From positions 10,962,671-11,026,670 of the forward strand of contig CM070620.1 in NCBI GenBank assembly GCA_036346255.1: DNA of 64,000 nucleotides, given 5' to 3'. This DNA comes from Ampelocalamus luodianensis. Its lineage: Eukaryota; Streptophyta; Magnoliopsida; Poales; Poaceae. A program made the translations under genes and the position numbers. Of this stretch, positions 22,309 through 34,413 are shown one piece after another (the first letter of the stretch is position 1; every line of letters starts with the position of its first letter). Below the pieces are notes generated by a model. That model was not told the origin of the DNA. It searched no databases and saw only the letters and a list, made by a program, of their open reading frames with translations.

Positions 22309-25295
22309 TCAGGAATTTTTCATGGATTGCTGCATGAGGTACCTGTAAAAAAAAAAATTTAGGCGATTCAGACTAATGAGAAAATATAGAGCAAAGTGAT
22401 CATTGCGCAGAAACTAAAGGCAATCAATTGATTTACAGGTGCAATACAAATTTTGAAGTAAGGATGAGAACTTCATGGATTATATCAGCTCTTATCCGAA
22501 ATAATTTGTGTTAAACAATCAAAGTGATCCACATATCTTTCCTCAACTATCAGACGAGAATAAATAAGTGTTAACAAAGAATTACAAAGTAAGTGTGGAT
22601 AACCAGAAGGAAAATGCAGCTTTGCAATATGAGAACAGTTCCGGAGTTCAAGGATTACCTGCCAGTGTAAAACCCTGCTGCATACCATGCATTTAAGACA
22701 ACAGCAAGATCACTATCTGCTCCTGTGGTATCAAAATTATGGTTCATGCCCACAGTTGTGCTCTCCTCCTTTCCAGTTTCAGCCTCTTTTCCTATATTTG
22801 AGAGAGAGGTGACTGGTGAGGCAAGGTAAATATACACGTGGTTTGAAACATAATATCATCTTATGATCACGGGTCCAATTATATCCACCAATTATTATTG
22901 AAGGGGGATTGCGGGCTTTTGTATTGTTCTATTACAACACAATTACATGTAGCTTCAACCATTGATGGCCTTGGTCAACAAAAAATGACAGCCTTTGTGA
23001 AATAGAATACAAATGAAGGTATATTAGAGAAACAAGCACAAAATGTCCCACTCCTACGGTCCTACCAATCCTATCCACATTCAAAACTGGAAAGAAAGCT
23101 CATGATGATCTGATATGATTTACAATCACCTAAACCACATAATATGAGTAAGATCGGTAATACAAGTATAAAACTAGCTAGCAAATTCTTCTTGCAAATA
23201 TAACTTTAAGATGTCCACAGAACAAGCATAGTAGATGAATTTCCATCAATTCAAACAAGAAAATGCTTACTTGGTAAGGAGTCAGGGTTTCCAGATATTG
23301 TACTTCTCATTAAATTCATGGCACCTTCAGCAGTCATCATTGCAGCTTTAGCAACTTGATCATCATTAGTAGATACCTTTGTTGGGAACTGCATGAAGGT
23401 TGCACCAGTAGGATATGTGGTGCTTGCACCAGGGCATTGATCACCTGAAAAGTGGATTACATCATGTAGTCTATTAGCAGGCAATGGAACAGGGTTAAAA
23501 GCTTTCTAACAGATGAACAAAACAAGGGCCATAGCTTAACCAAACTGTGGACTTACAAGTCAATGATACGCTGCACCCTCCACTAGGTGGCATACAAGCA
23601 GAACCCCCACTTGGCTGGTCAGTTGAACAACAGGAAACTGATACCAGGGGAACATTCAAACAGCAGCATGAGGATTGAGTAGTTGAAGAGTGTGGATCTG
23701 GTGCTGTGGCGCTGTAGGCAGGGACTTGCTGTTGTTGGTATTCTGAAGATTGTCCAGGGATTTGATAATTCCAGTAGTTTGTTTGATGGAGTTGCTCAAG
23801 AACTTTCCGGCTTTGCTCCTCAAGTTCATAATATTTTCTGAGTAATTCATTGTAGTCCGAAGTCTGCTGGTTTGAGCTATCCTTTCTGTCAGCATCAGTA
23901 ACGTCTGATGAGTATGTCTTAGATTCTGAGACACGTGTCCCTTTGTCCAGATCAGTTTCTTGAAGAGGAGCTTGCTCAGTGGTCTTTCTTTCTGGCTGCT
24001 GTGGTGACTCCGTTGCATCACAGGGCAAGTCAGTACAGTTGTCATCTCTCTCTATATTCCTTTTAAAATGCACAAACAAAGCAATACTTGATCAGTTCTC
24101 AGAAGAATGGAGCCCCAAGACAATAATGCAAGAAATTTAAATTATGTGACACATGTGAATGTAAAAGGATAAATCAAGTTCAAGTGAAAAAAAAGGCACA
24201 TGGACATGGGTAGGCCATTGCATCTCTTCCTATGTTGTAAAGCAAAAGAGAAATTGAACTTTAAAGTTCTCAGCTTCGCTTATTATTGTAACTGAAATAA
24301 GTTGGCAGTAGGCAATTTGGACACAGGGGTGAAGACTTGATCACGGATTAAGAAGTACTACTATCTTGATTCAAACCACACATATAGAACTGGTTGATGG
24401 TTGCATAACATGAGTGACACACTTAAAATCTTTCCATTAATAAAAAATTGAGCTCTAAACAGAAAAGTCTGAGAGAAGACGGGAACAAAGCACAACCTTT
24501 CTACACTGATTTCAATAAACATGTTAAGCCCCTCCATAAGTACATATAGAAATCATGTAACATTACTCTTTCTTTGCATAGGATAGTCACTATCAGCTGA
24601 GTACAACAGGATAAATTATTGCCATTAACCGACGCTGTAAGCATCAGTCTACTCTACTTACTCATCTGCAGCCTCGGTAGAGACAGGTTCTTCTCCAGCG
24701 GTAGCGGCAGCAGCTGCAACATCTTCCGACTCTTCTTTCTCAGATGGAGCAGCTTGGGTGTTCTTGCCATGCATTGCCTACCAAACCATCACAGTTAATT
24801 AGCCCAGTGCAAACGAACTTTCCAACTATTTGCATATATGGGAGAGACAACAACCCCAACATTCTCTCATATAACCAAGTAAATAAGAGCATTTTAATCA
24901 ATGTTTTTTTTTATATTTACCAGAAATAAATGCACAGAAAATTACATCTATTCCAAAACAAAAATGCACCAACACCATTGCATGTGCGCTCTACAGATTT
25001 CTCCCTCACCAGCCAACAAATTCGACTCAGCTCTCCATCCCCCAATCCAAATCACCACCACCCACCCACCCGAACACGTAGACCAACTCCAGACGGTTCC
25101 AGCTCATTTTTCAAAGCTCCAAAAACCCAAAACCCTAGCAACAGCGGCGGCGGGAGGTAGCAGCAATCCGGAAACGGCAAAGGGATCGAAGCCACAGAGA
25201 GCGGGGACGAGCGCGCGTACCTTGTAGGTGGCGACGGCGTGGTCGAAGGCGTTGACTAGCGCCGAGTCGTCCCACAGCTCGCCGCCCTTCCCCAT
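22309..25295 (-). CDS. SMN: SMN-like (survival motor neuron) protein without Tudor domain, six exons
   Basis: SMN is the core of the complex that loads Sm proteins onto spliceosomal snRNAs. Exons on the - strand are 25295-25221, 24777-24662, 24059-23557, 23444-23271, 22791-22659 and 22342-22309. All splice sites are GT-AG, phases agree and the product is 344 aa. The N-terminus ELWDDSALVNAFDHAVATYK (6-25) matches the Gemin2-binding helix of animal SMN. The C-terminus LAVVLNAWYAAGFYTGRY (about 318-335) matches the YG-box oligomerisation helix. Between them are acidic and Gln-rich stretches and a helical DYNELLRKYYELEEQSRKVL segment; no Tudor domain is visible, as in fission yeast Smn1. The last exon codes for only ten residues. 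The function is inferred from the two end motifs alone. Confidence 0.85.
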
Positions 25296-25470
25296 CTTTC
25301 CTTCTCCCTCTCTCTCGCGGGGTTCACGGCTTCCTTCTACGGCTCTCCAGTTCCCACGAACAAGAGGAAAGAGGAAAGGCGCCTTCGCTCCACCAAAACC
25401 CGCTTCCCCGACAAGGCCGACGCACCAGCCGATCAGCCCACAAGGCCTAACTCGGAAGCCCACCTTCTAG

Positions 25471-25954
25471 TGTGGTCGGCTCAGGCATGTTGGCCCATTA
25501 TGCTCGAGACCAACCACGTTGGCCCAGGCAGGTGGGCCTATTAAACTCGAGGCTTGTGGGCTATGTATGTATGCATCGCTGCAGACTGGGGCCCACGCCG
25601 CGACGGGACCAAGCGGTGGAGCGTCGTGTCGCACACATGGGCGGTGTGCAGAAGGCGAAGGTCACGTCACATCCGTGGTCTACTACGCTGTGCTCCTTTG
25701 CTTTCTCACTTCGTGCATGCATGTGACGTAGCCCCGCTGCTTCCGTACAGTGCAGAAAATAGGCTACGGCTGCATACCAAACAGAGATGCTTACTGTTTA
25801 ATTTCTTGAATATGGCGCGTGCAAAAACGACAGCAAATTTTCACCGGTCATTTTGGCTGAGGCATCTCCAGTACTTATTACCCACAGGACACTAAGGTAG
25901 GACCCACTTTGCTTGTTGCAATTAATACAACAGTTTTGCTAGTTTTAAGTTTTG
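25471..25954. other. SMN upstream region
   Basis: This contains the likely divergent upstream sequence of the SMN gene. Open frames on the + strand have no recognisable domain. No TATA box is obvious. Confidence 0.4.
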
Positions 25955-26115
25955 CTAGTTTTAAATTTTCTTAAATTTAAATCACTTGTTGTGACCATTG
26001 AATTTATGTAGAGATTGGTGTCATATGATTGGATATTGATCCAATGGATGTCATATGACTATATATTGATCCAATAGTCACAACAAGTGACTTAAACATA
26101 AGAAAATTTCAAGCA
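25955..26115. mobile_element. MITE with ACTTGTTGTGAC inverted ends
   Basis: The left end TAGTTTTAAATTTTCTTA… ACTTGTTGTGACCATTG is matched inverted on the right (CAATAGTCACAACAAGT … TAAGAAAATTTCAAG). The whole is about 160 bp and can fold on itself. A decayed relative lies in 4CL intron 1 (1256-1413). Confidence 0.75.
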
Positions 26116-26639
26116 ACTTATGAATAAACAGTCCCTTAATACAATGGTTAGTAACCGGAGGGGTTCTCAAAGTGGCCCCACATGTAAATAAAAAATAGCA
26201 AATCAATAAACCCCCACCCTTTCTCTCTCCCTTCTCTCCTAGACTCCCACCTCTTCCTCTTAATCACCACCACACCATGCCACTCCACCACTGGGTCATC
26301 CCACAGCACCGGCTCGCCCCTTCTTTTTTTCCCTCTCTCTCCTCCCTCTCGCAATCGCCCAACTGTTGCCCTCTCTTCAACCGGTGATTCGCAATGGGTG
26401 GCGGTTCATCTTCCCAAGCTCCAGGCGTCCGGATTAGGCGGTGGCACGTCTTCCCTTGACCCTGAGCTCCAAGCCAGCGACAACACGTCTTCCCCTTACC
26501 CCGAGCTTCAGGACGGCGGCGACGCATCTTCCTCGGGCTCCATGCGGTCGGATACGGTGACATGACGCATTCTAAAGCCTTCGCCTGACCTGATCTAGTG
26601 GTGGTGGCGAACGAGGACGCCTTCACCCGTAACATCTAA
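26116..26639. other. CT-rich then GC-rich stretch, no recognised gene
   Basis: It begins with a pyrimidine-rich run (26215-26350), followed by GC-rich sequence with repeated AAG/CTTCCC and CGGCG motifs, reminiscent of the interior of the 4.1 kb LTRs. I could not assign it. Confidence 0.35.
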
Positions 26640-26972
26640 AAAATCACAATTTTTGGAAAGTATAATGAAAATAAATAGGGGAATAATTTTAAGCATGTTT
26701 ATGTGTGGGAAAAATACTTTGAACGTGTTTTTGAACTTTTCATAAATCAAATAGTGAAATTACATGCAAACAACAAATTAAAATAATTTACAAGAAAAAT
26801 AAATAACACGTAAAATTCAGGAAAATTTAAACAAGAAACAATACTATGTTAGGAGCCTTCACAAAAAAATCATAAATTTTGGAGCCCGTTTGCTAAGTTT
26901 AAAAAGATGGAAACCTTTAAGCTAGTTGGAAAAAAATCAAAACTCGATTTGAATTCCCGCTAAGCCAATGGG
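26640..26972 (+). mobile_element. Fragment of the 4.1 kb LTR family
   Basis: The order of motifs (GGGAATAA, AGCATGTTT, TTTCATAAATCAA, TATGTTAGGAG, TTCACAAAAA, TTTTGGAGC) parallels the start of the LTR at 51626-51960. It ends abruptly at the plant-mobile-domain pseudogene. Confidence 0.65.
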
Positions 26973-27707
26973 CCGATTTCACACCGTGGTCCCAGACGGC
27001 AAGGACTGGCTTTCACACCATGGTCGCACGGCGAAGCGTCACACAACCCTCTGTATATGGCACAAAGGACGGTTGATCTCCAACTGTATTGAGGCATCAC
27101 CCCAACCTTCGCGTCAGCCAAAGACTCAGCGATGCGGATGAAGCTGGGGTACACCCAATCGCCCTATGTGGTGAGAAACAGGACCGAACCAAAGATATGA
27201 AGAAGGTAAGCGATAAGGTGCGTCCTAACAACCTCGTTAGGTGCATCCGCCGGGCATTGACTGAAATTCCTTAGCCACGTCAGAGGAACACCACAGGCAC
27301 TGTCCGGGACAGATATGCCAAACCGATGGCCCAACCGGGCCTTCCAGTCCGTCGACAGACGGCCTGGAACAAGTGGCCCACACCTAATTGGGAGGCCAGT
27401 CAAGAATGAGACGTCCCCACTAAAAGTGGAAGGTGTGCGTCTCGGGTCTCCATCTATCAACAAGTGCTGACATCAAACTGCCGTCCAGAGTGAAGTAGCG
27501 TCTGACCGAGAGTAGCCTCGCAAAATGCAAATCAAGCTCATGTCCCGAAGGATTAGGACGTAGCGAGCGTCGAGCTCCCATTAATGCCTCTACGACCAAA
27601 ACACGAGGGTGTGGAGGACCATCCACGTCCTTGGTGATCCACAACTTGCACTGGTGATGCTCGTCGTAGAAGGGTTTCAGTAGTTCCGGTAGAGTCATGG
27701 CTTGCAA
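26960..27707 (-). pseudogene. Plant mobile domain (PMD/MAIN-like) pseudogene
   Basis: The reading starts at 27707 (MQAMTLPELLKPFYDE…). It shows the family's LDGSLMSALVDRWRPETHTFHF, then in a second frame DVSFLTGLPIRCGPLV … LIAYLLHIFGSVLF, and in a third SWRSTVLCAIYRGLCDAS. These are successive parts of the plant mobile domain, a family of unknown biochemistry found both in host genes such as MAIN and inside transposons. At least two frameshifts (near 27425 and 27160) break it and the C-terminus is missing. Upstream on its strand is the same AATTAGT-rich leader as in the two MULEs, so I infer it was carried by a MULE. Confidence 0.8.
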
Positions 27708-27719
27708 GAGATGAAAGAC

Positions 27720-28570
27720 ACATATTATTATGGAATAAATTAATAATAACGATTAATTACTACAAATTAATATTTTACAACTAATTAATACAAATAAATT
27801 AATTATGACTAATTAAGTAGGTCTAATTAATTAAGACTTATTTAATTGTGACAAATTAATTCCTACCAATTAAGTACGACTTAATTAATTATGAGTAAGT
27901 TAATTACAATTAAACAAATTATGAGTAATTATGGCTAATTAAATATGACTAAATTAATTACAACTAATTAATTACCCACTAATTAGCTACGACTAACTAA
28001 CTAAGACTAAATTAATGACAAGTAAATACTAATGACTACGTAAATCATACCTGCTTAATTGTGCCTACTTATTTACGTCTACTTAGCTATGACTAAATTA
28101 ATTATGACTAACTAATTGCACCTAATTAATTACAACTATTTTAGGTAAGAATGAATTGATTATGACTAAATAGTGATGACTAATTTAATTATGCCTAATT
28201 AGTTATAACTAATTACAACAACTAAATTAATTACCAGTAACTAATTACAGCTAATTAATTGCAAATATTTACCTAAGAATTATTCCCTTACGACAAAAAA
28301 TAATAATGACTAACTTAATTATGAACAATTAACCATGACAAATAATTACGACTAACTAATTGCGTCTAATTAATTACAACTATTTAAATACAAATTCATT
28401 AATTATGATTAAATAGTAGTAACTAATTTAGAACGAATAAATTAATTACGAGTAACTAAATGTGGCTAATTAATTACAAATATTTTAACTAAAAATTAAT
28501 TAATTACAACAAAATAGTAATGACTACCTTAAATATGAATAATTAACTATAACTAAATTAATTACGCCTA
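27720..28570 (-). repeat. AATTAATTA-rich leader repeat upstream of the PMD pseudogene
   Basis: 850 bases of imperfect units (TAATTAATTACAACTAA and variants). Read on the - strand they become TTAGTTGTAATTAATTA, the same theme as the MULE leaders at 16525-16910 and 31190-31830. Confidence 0.8.
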
Positions 28571-30005
28571 ATGCATACGAAAAACTTACCACCTCTTAAT
28601 CATTGCTCTGAACAATCTCTAATCAACAAAAACTCACAACTCCCTCGCTCGCTCAAATCTCTCTGCCTCACAAACACAATTTTATAGCGACAGCGACGTT
28701 GGTTTTTATAGCCGCGTGAATGTAATTAACGCCGGCCACGTAGCGACAGGAGGGAATCGATTCCCTCCCGTGTGGCGTGCCTATGCATTGTTTGCATGCA
28801 TGCGGAGGGATATGGGATGGGGAGAAGGAATCTGTCGCCGAAAGAGGAGAGAGGGAGAGAGGGGGTGAAACCGTGCATGGGGGCACGAACGAAGCGAGAA
28901 TATGGCGGCCACGTGGCATACGGACAGCCGTTCGGGCACGTAGCGCACGGACACACCCTTGTCCGGGCTAGAGGTGCTCGGTTTAGCCACGTGGCGGGTG
29001 CAGAAGAAACCGGGCGAGGGCCGCACGGTTTTTTGCGTGTTCGGGCACACAATGCACGGACAAAGTCTGTACGGGCTAGGGCGAGCGGTGGAGAACACGT
29101 GGTAGGAGGAGACATATCGGTGATGCCATTTTTATCAATACGTTATGAGAAACGACCGCAATAGTGCATTTAGAAAAGAAAAGAAAAACTATAGGAGTAT
29201 AGTAGCCAAGTAGCTAGGAGTGTGGGTGGGGTAGCAGAAAAGGAGGTGAGGGGATTGGGGCCTTGAATGCCGGGCGGACATGTCGGGTCGCAGTCAGGAT
29301 GACGGATCGGTCGTATCCATTGGGCTGCTGCTTGCTTTCAGTTGGTTTCATCGAGGTGGCCGCGCGCCCCCCCTCTCTCTCCACAACAGCAGCACAGCGT
29401 CTGCCTCTCCCTGCGTCGCGTTAGTTTGACATGATAAGACCTCTCTCTCTCTGTGCTACTGTTGCACCTCTGCATCTGCGATTCTGCTGCAAGCATCTCT
29501 CGTCTCGGCTCGCCCCCCCACCAAGCTTAGCTGCTGCTATGCTACTCGGTCGCTTGTTGTTTCGCGTTGGGGCGCGCCCCAATCATAACGTAATGGAGTG
29601 CCTCATCATTCATTTCCAATTTATACTAGTACAGTAGTACTCCATTTTTTCACTCTCCCTCTGCAGCTAAAAGCCTTCTTGGGCTGTGTGTAGTCTTCAT
29701 CGATAAGAGATTCTTCAGCTTGAGGACTGAGATTTTAAAAAAGAACCAGTGATTAGCCTACAAGATATATTGAGGCAGTCATTAAAGCTTGGTTTCGTGA
29801 TCACCACTGATGTACTGTATGTTAAGATGACTTGGCATTTACTAGCTTCTTTTCATAAAGTAGTTTTTTTTAGTTTTTGAAGTACTAATATGCAGAAGTA
29901 GTTTACCGCAAACTAACTTGTCGTCTGTAATTCTTTATTTATGTCAAGCTATGAAATGGATTCCCCCATGTAGCTAGCTAATTAGACTAGTGTACATTGC
30001 ATGCA
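28571..30005. other. Probable terminal part of the PMD element, then unassigned spacer
   Basis: From 28600 to about 29170 the sequence is like a transposon end: GC-rich, with repeated CACGTGGC and CGGACA(A/C), and it ends near CCGCAATAGTGCA. CGCAATAGTG also occurs in the MULE-2 ends. From 29170 to 30005 I see CT-rich runs (29370-29470) and no gene. Open frames at 28726-29164 on both strands lack known domains. Confidence 0.4.
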
Positions 30006-31189
30006 TGCATAGGTGGAATTTTTGGCGGATACGGTCACTTTTTAACCGGTATTTGCACTTCTACACGTACCCCGCGGGCGCGCGCCCACCCCGCGCGCGG
30101 CCCTGTTCCCGCCACCTCACCCGAACTGCACTGCTCCCGCGCCACACGGCCACCCTGCTCCCGCCACCTTAGCGCCCCGTCCGCCACCCCGCCACGTCAC
30201 CCCGCCACGTGTCGCGCGCCCACGCGCCCGACCACCCCCACCCCGCCACATGCCACACACTGCTCCGGCGCCGCAACCCCACCCCGCGCCCACGGCAAAA
30301 AAGAAAATCACTATTGCGAGGGAGCGTTGCCACCTGTTCCCCCGCAATAGTGCGCCTAGGGTTAACAGTAGCCGGTTAGGTTAGGGTTAGGGTTAGTAAT
30401 TAGGTTAGGTTAATTAGATAATTAGTTAGAGTCTGAAATTTGAAGGAATTTTAAAATATAGCAAATGAGTTCAAAAAATTATAAATTTTTTGTGTAGCCT
30501 CCTGACACCGTGTACTTGCTTGTGTAAATTTTTCATAATTTTATCCGTTCAGAATTGTTATCGCTACTTTGTATGACTGTCGCGTTCGTACGAATCAATA
30601 AACGTAGAAAATAAGCTCCAAAAAATTTGAATTTTATTTTGAAGGGTACTCACGCAGTGGACTTAATTGTGTAATATTTTGGGAATTTTATATGTGTTCT
30701 AATATTGTCTAAAAAAATTAGGATTTAGGTCGCGAGAATTTGGATTTTATGTTTCGGAAATTAGGGTTTCATGATTTCATGTGACTTGGAATGTATTTGA
30801 GATTTACCGGACTGTTATGCAGAGAATTAAAAAACCTCGCGGTGGCCATCTTTTCCACCGTCCCTCCTCCCTCCTCCGCACATCTGTTGCCTCATCCAGA
30901 AATTTCGGCGCCAATGTTTACGGAATTCCCAGCGCCAACGCCGCGACTCTTTCTCCACTCGACTATAAATACCGAACTCTGGCACTCGCTCTTCGCTCAT
31001 ATCAATTGCGTTTCGATTCTTGTTCTTGCGCTCGTCGCTGAGAACTCAAAGAACGTAACATAATTAATTTTATTGGGAGGTTAACTGTTTTCCTTCTTCT
31101 CGTCGCTCGTCGCTCGGCCTTGATTTATTACTTCCCCCGAATGGCTGATTGATTACTTCCTCCGAAGGAAGGTAATTTGTGTTATGCTT

Positions 31190-31830
31190 TTACCGTTATT
31201 ACCGTAGTCGTAATTAGTCAGTCTCAGTCAGCTAGTCGTAATGGGATAGTTTAAGGGTAATTAATTAGTCATAATTAGTTAGTTGACTAGTAATGAATTA
31301 GTTTAGTGCTAATTAATTAGTTGTAATTAGTTTAGTAGTCATCATTACAACGTATTAAGTAAGTGGAAATGAAGTACTGGTATTTTTAGTGGTAATTAAT
31401 CAACCGTAATTAGTTAGTTTAGAGGTAGTTAATTAGTCGTAATTAGTTAGTTCACTAGTAATTAATTAGTTTAGTGGTAATTAATTAGTTGTAATTAGTG
31501 TAGTAGTCATCATTACGACATATTGAATAAGTGGTAATGAATTAGTGTAGTGGTAATTAATCAGTCGTAATTAGTTAGTTTAGAGGTAATTAATTAGTCG
31601 TAATTAGTTAGTTCACTAGTAATGAATTAGTTTAGTCGTAATTAGTTTAGTAGTCATCATTACAACATAGTAAGTAAGTGCGAATGAAATACTGGTAATT
31701 TTGTAGTGGTAATTAATCAATCATAAGTAGTTAGTTTAGATGTAATTAATTAGTCATAATTAGTTAGTTCACTAGTAATGAATTAATTTAGTGGTAATTA
31801 ATTAGTCATAATTATTTAGTGATTGTTGTG
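31190..31830 (+). repeat. AATTAGT-rich leader of MULE-2 with higher-order duplication
   Basis: Blocks of AATTAGTTAGTTTAG(A/T)GGTAATT are arranged in larger units of roughly 170-190 bp. Each unit includes TAGTAGTCATCATTAC(A/G)AC, seen three times near 31335, 31505 and 31650. Confidence 0.8.
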
Positions 31831-31849
31831 GCTTTAGGTATTTTCGAAC

Positions 31850-34413
31850 ATGCAAGACTTGTTTGTGTTTTACGGCGATGGGATCATACGGGCCGGACAC
31901 GATGGGTTGGACCTGTCGAAATGCCAGTACAAGGTGGTCCGGGCGGAGGGGCTCCACGCGATGAATATTCACGGGTTGCGAAGCTGCCTCCAGAGGGAGT
32001 TCGTCACGGAGCCAACGACGAAGAAAGTTATGATCGAGACGATCACCTACACGAATTATGTGTGGGAGCTCGTAAAGGTGAATGGAAGCATAGCATGGAG
32101 GCAGTACATGGAGATTGTCTCCCAGCCCGAGGCGGCCATTCACAGGAAGCCTATGGTGTACGTAAATTTCGTACATAGGGCATCGGGAAACTCTGATGAT
32201 GCCGAGACCTCTACAAGTGGGCAAGCGCAGTCCGAGCCTGAAGATGGCAGCATGGAATGTGCTGCCTCGGAGGGAATTCCTGTGCCTAATTTTTTGCCAA
32301 ACGAGGGGGCGAAAACATGGTGGTCGGCCCGCATCGACTGCCACGAGTATCTACCGGACGAGCCTCTCGGGTTGGAGTCCGACGAGGACACCGACCCAAG
32401 CTCGGATGGTACCGACGAGGACGCACACGAAGCCGGTGGTCCTTACGTGGCATCAAGACTTGATGATATCACGGTGCGTTCGCTCGTACTACCGCAAGAA
32501 GAAGGCTCCTAGTGGGGGTTTGAAGCCGACATACTCTTAGTTGAGCAGCGCTTCCGGAAAAGGTGGTCGTGCAACAAGCTATAGCACGGTATGCCCTGTC
32601 CATCAGCCGTGTGTACCGAGTGCACCGGTCCAACCTAGGAAAGTACGCAGTGAAGTGCGTAGTAGAAGGCTGCCCTGGCAAGGTCAGCGCTCGCCGAGCA
32701 AAGATCTTCGGCTTGATCTTTACAGTCAAGGAGCTGATCGACCACACTTGCGAGCTCAGCGAGCCCCTGCGGCAGCATCAGAACGTGACTTCCGCATATG
32801 TTGCAAACCTCATCACGCACCTAGTTGAGGCGGACGTGTCTATCTCCCCCAAGCTGTTGATGTCGGAAGTCACCAATAAGGTTGGCTATCCAGTTAGTTA
32901 CAGCAAGATCCGATGAGCCAAGCAGAAGGTCATCGAGACTATGTACGGGACATACGAAGAGGCGTACAACCTTGTGCCGAGATTGCTTCACCAGATTGTC
33001 GAATCAAACCCCGACACGTACATAAACAAGCTTGACCGTGAAGATGCTGGCAAAGGGCCCAACCGTTTCATACTGGACCGGGTGTTCTGGGCTTTCGCTC
33101 AGGCCATCGGGAGCTTCAAGTTCTGCCGTCCCGTGCTAACGATGGATGACACTTTCCTTACGGGGAGGTACAAGGACACCATCCTCACCGCGGTGGCGGC
33201 CGATGCGAATGACCAGCTTCTCCCGATGGCATTTGCCATTGTGGAGAGTGAGAACACATCCAGCTGGCTGTGGTTCTTGAAGAACGTGAAAAGGGCGGTG
33301 GTGGGAGACCAGCCCAACGTCTACCTAATCACAGACCGCAATGCTGGGTTGTTGGCGGCAATAACACCATGTAGTGTGCGACGGATCCATCTCACCAGTG
33401 GAACGACATGCAACCTAGGTCGTGCATGAGGCATCTTGCATCTAACTTGTTCACGCGGTTCCGCAGTCAGGAACTCATGAAGACGTTCAAGGCATTGTGT
33501 CCGCAGAACTGAGAGGTAAGTTTGAGTCTATTTGGAGAGACCTCGAACACCGGACTACGAGGCATACAAGGAGTCCACTCCGGAGGAGCAACCCGATGGC
33601 GCCATAAGCTTCTCGAGTGGATTAACGCCACGCTCTGAATTGGAGAAATGGTCCTCCTCTATGACACGAGGCGGTGCGAGTGCGGGATTATGACGACCAA
33701 CATGTCCGAGGTCTACAATAGCGTCCTCAAAGGTGTGCGCGGCCTCCCTATCACCGCGATCGTTCAGGAGACATGGACTCGCACTGTTGGTTATTTCGTC
33801 AATAGAGCCACCGCAACCAAGCGACAGATGGACGAAGGCAAGCAGTGGTTCGAGAACATGCAGAGACACATGGACCAGAAGATGGAGAAGGCCCGAATGC
33901 ACGACATCCGGGTGATCGACGGCCTCAGGCGAAAGTACGAGATCAAGCTTTGACGAAATACATCAACAGTCATGGAAGGGGGAAAGAAAATAGGCATGCA
34001 CCCTGGGTGATGTGGCGACATGCACCTGCAACAAGCCGAAGCTCCTCCACAAGCCATGCTCGCACGTGTACAAGGCATGTGCACAAATGCGGTAGATGGC
34101 TACACCGTACATCTTTGAGTATTATGACATGCAGGACCTATTCGGTACATGGAGTGGAGAGTTTCAATCGTACGGCTTGGAAATGAACTATAAGGATCTT
34201 TGGCCGGACATGGTGCAATGGGGTCCCAACAGGGACTTGAAGAGAATAGGGAAGGGGCGACGGCAAACGCGGCGCTTCCGGAATGACATGGATGCTAATC
34301 AACGTACCAGTATTAGCCTCACAATCAAGTGCAGGATATGCAAGACCCCTGGGCACTCAACAAAGGATTGTCCCAACAGACCCAGCTCGTCCGGTCGTCA
34401 TTCAGTGTCGTAA
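31850..34413 (+). pseudogene. MULE-2 transposase (MURA-type) pseudogene
   Basis: The product parallels MULE-1: MQDLFVFYGDG at 31850, MuDR-type N-terminal domain near 32563-32820, catalytic core at 33142 (MDDTFLTGRYKDTILTAV … YLITDRNAGLLAAI), SWIM finger near 34015-34085, and a complete CCHC knuckle CRICKTPGHSTKDC near 34330-34372 ending at a stop at 34413. It is disrupted by a TAG at 32510, a frameshift near 32555, a TGA at 32914 (CGA-to-TGA), frame changes near 33360, 33500-33650 and 33955, and a TAG at 34093. Further exon-like sequence follows: 34471-34590, then a GT-AG gap to 34664 (DMDNFYTHHHRGQP and a stop). Confidence 0.9.
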
